From Nitrospirota bacterium (GTDB lineage Bacteria > Nitrospirota > Thermodesulfovibrionia > Thermodesulfovibrionales > JdFR-85), in assembly GCA_015492515.1 (NCBI GenBank), contig WGEZ01000138.1:1-33796 (forward strand): a stretch of DNA of 33,796 bases. Direction: 5' to 3'. Under the pieces are notes generated by a model. That model saw nothing but the letters and a program-made list of their open reading frames with translations. It did no database searches and was not told the origin of the DNA. This document shows positions 30,212-33,796 of the stretch, in pieces. Each line of letters begins with the position of its first letter. Position 1 is the first letter of the stretch. The translations under genes were made by a program, and so were the position numbers.

Positions 30212-31993
30212 GTGGAGGAAAGGCCCTTCGAGAAGAACATGGAGGTCCTGAGCACCCGGGACCCCGGGCTGGCGGCATTGATCGCGGCTGCAGGGAGGGG
30301 AGGCGACCTCCGTCCCTGCACCTCGAGGACGGGCCACCCCGTCCTGAAGGCGTCGGGCATCGCCCTCCACAGCCTCTATGACCCGCTGGGGGAAGCGGAG
30401 GCGTGGCTCGGGCATTACAGGGAGAGGATCGAAGGGGCCTCCACGGTGGCCGTCCTCGGCTTCGGCCTGGGCTACCACGTCATCGAGCTCTGCAGGGCGA
30501 CGGAGAAGGAGGTGGTCGTCTTCGAACCGAGGGTGGACATCCTCAGGACCGCCCTCGAGCTTCTGGACCTCACCGCCGTCCTCTCCAGGGTGAGGCTCGT
30601 CACGGACGAGGGACCGCCTCCAGGGATGAGGGGGTTCACGATCGTGAGACATGAACCGTCGATCAACCTCTCCCCCGGTTATTTTGAGAGGCTCCTCGGA
30701 AGGCTTCAGGTCCTTCAGACCTTCGACAGGGGGCTGAGGATCATGGTCGTGGGCCCGATCTACGGCGGTTCACTCCCGACAGCGCGGTACTGTGCGGATG
30801 CCCTCAGGCGGCTCGGCCACAGGGTGGACTTCGTCGACAACAGCCTCTACAGGGACGCCTTCCTCGGCATCGAGAGGATTACGGGCAACAGGACCCACAG
30901 GAATCAACTGACGGAGCTCTTCGTTGACTTCGCCTCCGAGGCCGTGATTGCAAGGTGTGCCGAGTTCAAGCCTGACCTCGTCTTCGCCCTCGCCCAGGCA
31001 CCCCTGGCGGCGGCCTCCCTCAGAAAGCTCACCGACTGCAGGGTCCCGACGGCCTTCTGGTTCGTAGAGGACTACAGGCACCTGGAGTACTGGAAGGAGA
31101 TCGCCCCTCTTTACAGCTACTTCTTCACCATCCAGAGGGGCCGGTTCTTCGAGGAGCTGAAGGCCGGAGGGGTGAAGGACCCCCGTTACCTCCCGCTCGC
31201 CGCCTCCCCCGGGGTCCACAGGAGGCTCAGGCTCGACCCCGGGGAGCAGCGACGGTACGGAAGCGACGTATCCTTCGTGGGCGCCGGTTACCACAACAGG
31301 AGGGTCCTCTTCACCGGCCTGCTCGACTTCGACTTCAAGATCTGGGGGAGTGAGTGGGACGTGAACTCACCCCTCGGGGACCGCATCCAGGACTCCGGCA
31401 GGTGGGTGGAGACGGAGGAGGCGGTGAAGATATTCAACGCCACGAAGGTCAACATAAACCTCCATTCCTCCGCATACCGCGACGGGATCGACCCCTACGG
31501 TGATTTCGTCAACCCCAGGACGTTCGAGATCGCCGCCTGCGGAGCCTTCCAGCTCGTCGACTACCGCTCGGAGCTGCCGGAACTTCTCGAGCCGGGCAGG
31601 GAGATAGTCTGTTTCGAGGACCTGGACGACCTGCGGGGAAAGATCAGGTATTATCTGGAGAGGCCGGAGGAGAGGGAGGCGATCGCCTCCCGCGGCAGGG
31701 AGAGGGTGGCCAGGGACCATACCTATGAGCAGAGGATGGAAGAGATGCTCCAGTTCGTGCTTGACAGGGGCTATGAACCGCCGCCGTGGAGTTCGGAGCT
31801 TGCCGGCGTGGAGACCCTCATCGAGTCAGCCGGCGAGGGGACGGAGCTCGGCCGGTATCTCTCCCGGTTCGAGGGCAGGATAGGTCTTGACGAGATCGTG
31901 GAGGCGATAAACTCCGGAGACGCGTCCCTCTCCGAGGTGGAGAAGATATTCCTGCTGATGGAGGAGATGAGGAAGGTCTACCTGAAGGGTTAG
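30212..31993 (+). CDS. Maf-like N-terminal domain / CgeB-like glycosyltransferase, copy 2
   Basis: A 593-aa paralogue of the gene at 22152. The N-terminal part has ALHSLYDPLGEAEAWLGHYRE and VAVLGFGLGYHVIEL, the Maf-like segment. The C-terminal part has the CgeB-like elements LRIMVVGPIYGGSLPTARYCADALRRLGHRVDFV, TAFWFVEDYRHLEYW, YLPLAASPGVHRRL, NATKVNINLHSS and NPRTFEIAACGAFQLVDYRSELPELLEPG. About 60 extra helical residues follow the catalytic part. The start is GTG, with GGAG seven bases upstream. Separated from its neighbours by 2-4 bases. Probably a cytoplasmic glycosyltransferase acting in the same pathway. Confidence 0.77.
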   Translation: MEERPFEKNMEVLSTRDPGLAALIAAAGRGGDLRPCTSRTGHPVLKASGIALHSLYDPLGEAEAWLGHYRERIEGASTVAVLGFGLGYHVIELCRATEKEVVVFEPRVDILRTALELLDLTAVLSRVRLVTDEGPPPGMRGFTIVRHEPSINLSPGYFERLLGRLQVLQTFDRGLRIMVVGPIYGGSLPTARYCADALRRLGHRVDFVDNSLYRDAFLGIERITGNRTHRNQLTELFVDFASEAVIARCAEFKPDLVFALAQAPLAAASLRKLTDCRVPTAFWFVEDYRHLEYWKEIAPLYSYFFTIQRGRFFEELKAGGVKDPRYLPLAASPGVHRRLRLDPGEQRRYGSDVSFVGAGYHNRRVLFTGLLDFDFKIWGSEWDVNSPLGDRIQDSGRWVETEEAVKIFNATKVNINLHSSAYRDGIDPYGDFVNPRTFEIAACGAFQLVDYRSELPELLEPGREIVCFEDLDDLRGKIRYYLERPEEREAIASRGRERVARDHTYEQRMEEMLQFVLDRGYEPPPWSSELAGVETLIESAGEGTELGRYLSRFEGRIGLDEIVEAINSGDASLSEVEKIFLLMEEMRKVYLKG

Positions 31994-31995
31994 CA

Positions 31996-33720
31996 ATGAA
32001 GGAGGCACTCGTCATAAACCTCACCAGGATGGGCGACCTGATACAGACCACCCCCGTGATCTGCGGGCTGAAGGAGAGGTATCCGGGCGTGCGGGTGACC
32101 CTCCTTGTCAACTCCGCCTTCTCGGAGATCTGCGGCTTCATCCCCTTCATCGACAGGCTCATCGTCTTCGACATAAGGGGCCTGCTGAGGATGCTCAGGG
32201 ATGAAAGGGACGGGATCGTGAAGGCCTACAGATACATAGAGGGGCTGCTCGCCGAGGTGAACGACACCGCCTATGACGTTGCGATAAACTTCACCCACTC
32301 CACGGACAGCGCGGTCCTGATGTCGCTGATCCGGGCCAGGGAGAAGCGGGGGGTCGGCATCGACGAAAAGGGCTTCAGCGTCAAGAGGCATCCCTGGATA
32401 AGGTACTTCTTCAACGTGATCCCCGGCAGGGAGTACAACCCCTTCCACCTCTGCGACATGCATCTGAAGGTGGGCGGGGTGATGCCCTCCGAGAGGGGGC
32501 TCCGTCTCGACGTCCCCGGCGACATCGAGGAATGGATGGGGATGACCCTGGAGAAGGAGGGGGTCGGAGAGGGTGAGCTCCTGATAGGGCTTCAGCTCGG
32601 TGCGAGCGCAGAGGACAAGCGCTGGCCCGTCTCCTCCTTTGCAGCACTGGCCAGGAGGCTCACCGGGTCGCTCGGTGCAAGGGTCGTCCTCACCGGCTCG
32701 GCCGGAGAGGCAGGTCTCGGAAGGGAGTTCGAGGCCCTCTACGGAAGGGGAACGATCAACCTGATCGGCAAGACCGACCTCAGGGAGCTCGCTGCATTGA
32801 TAAAGAGGTGCGATCTCTTCATAAGCAACGACACCGGCCCCCTCCATATAGCCACCGCCGTGGGGACAAGGACGGTGAACATCTCCCTGGCATCGGTCAA
32901 CTTCAGGGAGACCGGCCCTTACGGCGAGGGGCACTATGTGGTGGCGCCCGACATCCCCTGCAGCCCCTGCGGCTTCATGCTCGATTGCAAGGACACGGTC
33001 TGCAAGGAGCTGATAAAGGCCGGGAACGTCTTCGACCTCGTGGAGCGGGTGCTCCGGGAAGGCATGCTGGAGGGGATCGAGGACTCCCCGCTCTGGAGGG
33101 ACGTCCAGGTCTACGGCTCGTACTTCGATCGCGACGGTCTGATCGATTACCGACCCCTGATAAGGAGGCCCCTCAAGAGGGAGCTCCTCTACAACCATAT
33201 CTACCGGCGGACCTGGACCACCGTGCTCGACGCCCCTCCGGTGGCGGAGGGGATCGAGGAGGCCTGCCGGGCCGTCGCCGAAAGGCTCCGTTCCTGGTAC
33301 ACGGAACGGTCCGTGACGGCCGTCCTCGACTCCCTCGACGAGGACATGGCTGCACTCACAAGGCTCCTCGGCGTCGCTGAAGAGGCGCAGGCAAGGGTCA
33401 CCCTGATAAGCAGGGAGGCCGGCCGGCCCTCCCCGGATATCCAGTGGATAAAGGAGACCTGGGCCGATGTCCCCTCCCTGGACCGGGAGATAGAGACCAT
33501 CGGCCACACCTGCCGGCCCCTCAGGCCCATGACGGTGATCTTCAGGTACGGGAAGGAGGCCCTGGAGGGGGAGGGGCTTCTTGAGCAGGCGGAGGAGACA
33601 CGACGCCTCTACCACGAGCTGAAGGCCCACGCGTCGATGATCCTGGAGATCCTGAAGGGGTTGCGGGAGCGGTTCGGCTGCGGCAGATCGGCCCCGGAGC
33701 TGACCTCGACGAGCGGATGA
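31996..33720 (+). CDS. GT9 heptosyltransferase-like enzyme with C-terminal extension
   Basis: A 574-aa protein. Residues 1 to about 350 are a GT9 (heptosyltransferase / ADP-heptose:LPS) fold: MKEALVINLTRMGDLIQTTPVI at the N-terminus, IGLQLGASAEDKRWPVSSFAALARRL, and SNDTGPLHIATAVGTRTVNISLA. A cysteine cluster (DIPCSPCGFMLDCKDTVC) follows, as in many of the family. Family members are usually about 340-360 aa; here about 220 further residues, mostly helical, have no recognised identity. It may transfer a heptose to the growing glycan. GAAGG precedes the ATG. It is the last gene of the visible island. Confidence 0.87.
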   Translation: MKEALVINLTRMGDLIQTTPVICGLKERYPGVRVTLLVNSAFSEICGFIPFIDRLIVFDIRGLLRMLRDERDGIVKAYRYIEGLLAEVNDTAYDVAINFTHSTDSAVLMSLIRAREKRGVGIDEKGFSVKRHPWIRYFFNVIPGREYNPFHLCDMHLKVGGVMPSERGLRLDVPGDIEEWMGMTLEKEGVGEGELLIGLQLGASAEDKRWPVSSFAALARRLTGSLGARVVLTGSAGEAGLGREFEALYGRGTINLIGKTDLRELAALIKRCDLFISNDTGPLHIATAVGTRTVNISLASVNFRETGPYGEGHYVVAPDIPCSPCGFMLDCKDTVCKELIKAGNVFDLVERVLREGMLEGIEDSPLWRDVQVYGSYFDRDGLIDYRPLIRRPLKRELLYNHIYRRTWTTVLDAPPVAEGIEEACRAVAERLRSWYTERSVTAVLDSLDEDMAALTRLLGVAEEAQARVTLISREAGRPSPDIQWIKETWADVPSLDREIETIGHTCRPLRPMTVIFRYGKEALEGEGLLEQAEETRRLYHELKAHASMILEILKGLRERFGCGRSAPELTSTSG

Positions 33721-33761
33721 AGGGAGGCATCTCCTGGTCCGGGTTCCTTACGGCTGATTTC

Positions 33762-33770
33762 TGATATAAT
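33762..33770 (+). promoter_or_regulatory. Extended -10 housekeeping promoter
   Basis: TGATATAAT is a perfect extended -10 (TGnTATAAT) in a short AT-richer patch just after the last gene. The region 15-18 bases upstream (GGGTTCCTT) has no good -35 box, as is common for extended -10 promoters. It points out of the window to an unseen gene. Confidence 0.55.
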
Positions 33771-33796
33771 ACCGCAACGAAGGGGCGGGCGGGAGC

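Overview
The window is a motility and surface-glycan region of a Gram-negative, flagellated bacterium. It is visibly GC-rich and uses many AGG (Arg) and ATA (Ile) codons. Candidate promoters of sigma-28 type, one of sigma-54 type, a CheZ-type phosphatase domain and a GT9 heptosyltransferase-like enzyme together suggest a Nitrospirota, Desulfobacterota or Proteobacteria-like lineage. No rRNA or other taxonomic marker is present, so this placement is a guess. No tRNA, rRNA, CRISPR array, transposase or phage gene is visible.

Region 1 (46-1308, minus strand) is one gene encoding a CheW domain fused to a complete CheZ phosphatase. It diverges from the flagellin gene. The shared intergenic region holds two back-to-back sigma-28-like promoters whose -35 boxes form a perfect 8-bp inverted repeat.

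Region 2 (1604-5027, plus strand) is the filament operon: flagellin, FlaG, FliD cap, FliS chaperone and a FliT-like chaperone. The flagellin mRNA has a leader of about 150 nt with a hairpin presenting GGA in its loop and a CsrA-like sequence over the ribosome binding site, which resembles the hag leader of Bacillus.

Region 3 (5028-5385) is non-coding and holds a good sigma-54 promoter preceded by two short dyads.

Region 4 (5386-33720, all plus strand, mostly overlapping or abutting genes) is a large glycan-assembly island. It encodes a PLP aminotransferase-sulfotransferase fusion, a radical SAM/SPASM protein, a methyltransferase, a WbqC-family protein, a glycosyltransferase, a 44-aa protein, a NodU/CmcH carbamoyltransferase, a 59-aa protein, an SGNH protein with a long novel extension, an AsnB-type amidotransferase, a methyltransferase-like/GT4 fusion, a large glycosyltransferase with a TPR tail, two proteins combining a Maf-like N-terminal domain with a CgeB-like glycosyltransferase, a second sulfotransferase, a GT2-GT4-methyltransferase-TPR fusion and a GT9 enzyme with a long extension. 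A methyl-accepting chemotaxis protein with its own candidate sigma-28 promoter sits inside the island. It carries a PhnD-like solute-binding domain at its cytoplasmic C-terminus.

The most economical reading is that the island builds and attaches a heavily decorated (sulfated, carbamoylated, amidated, methylated) glycan to the flagellin encoded just upstream. This is inferred from position and from the Maf-like domains; an O-antigen or other surface polysaccharide is the alternative. The window ends with an extended -10 promoter pointing towards an unseen downstream gene.
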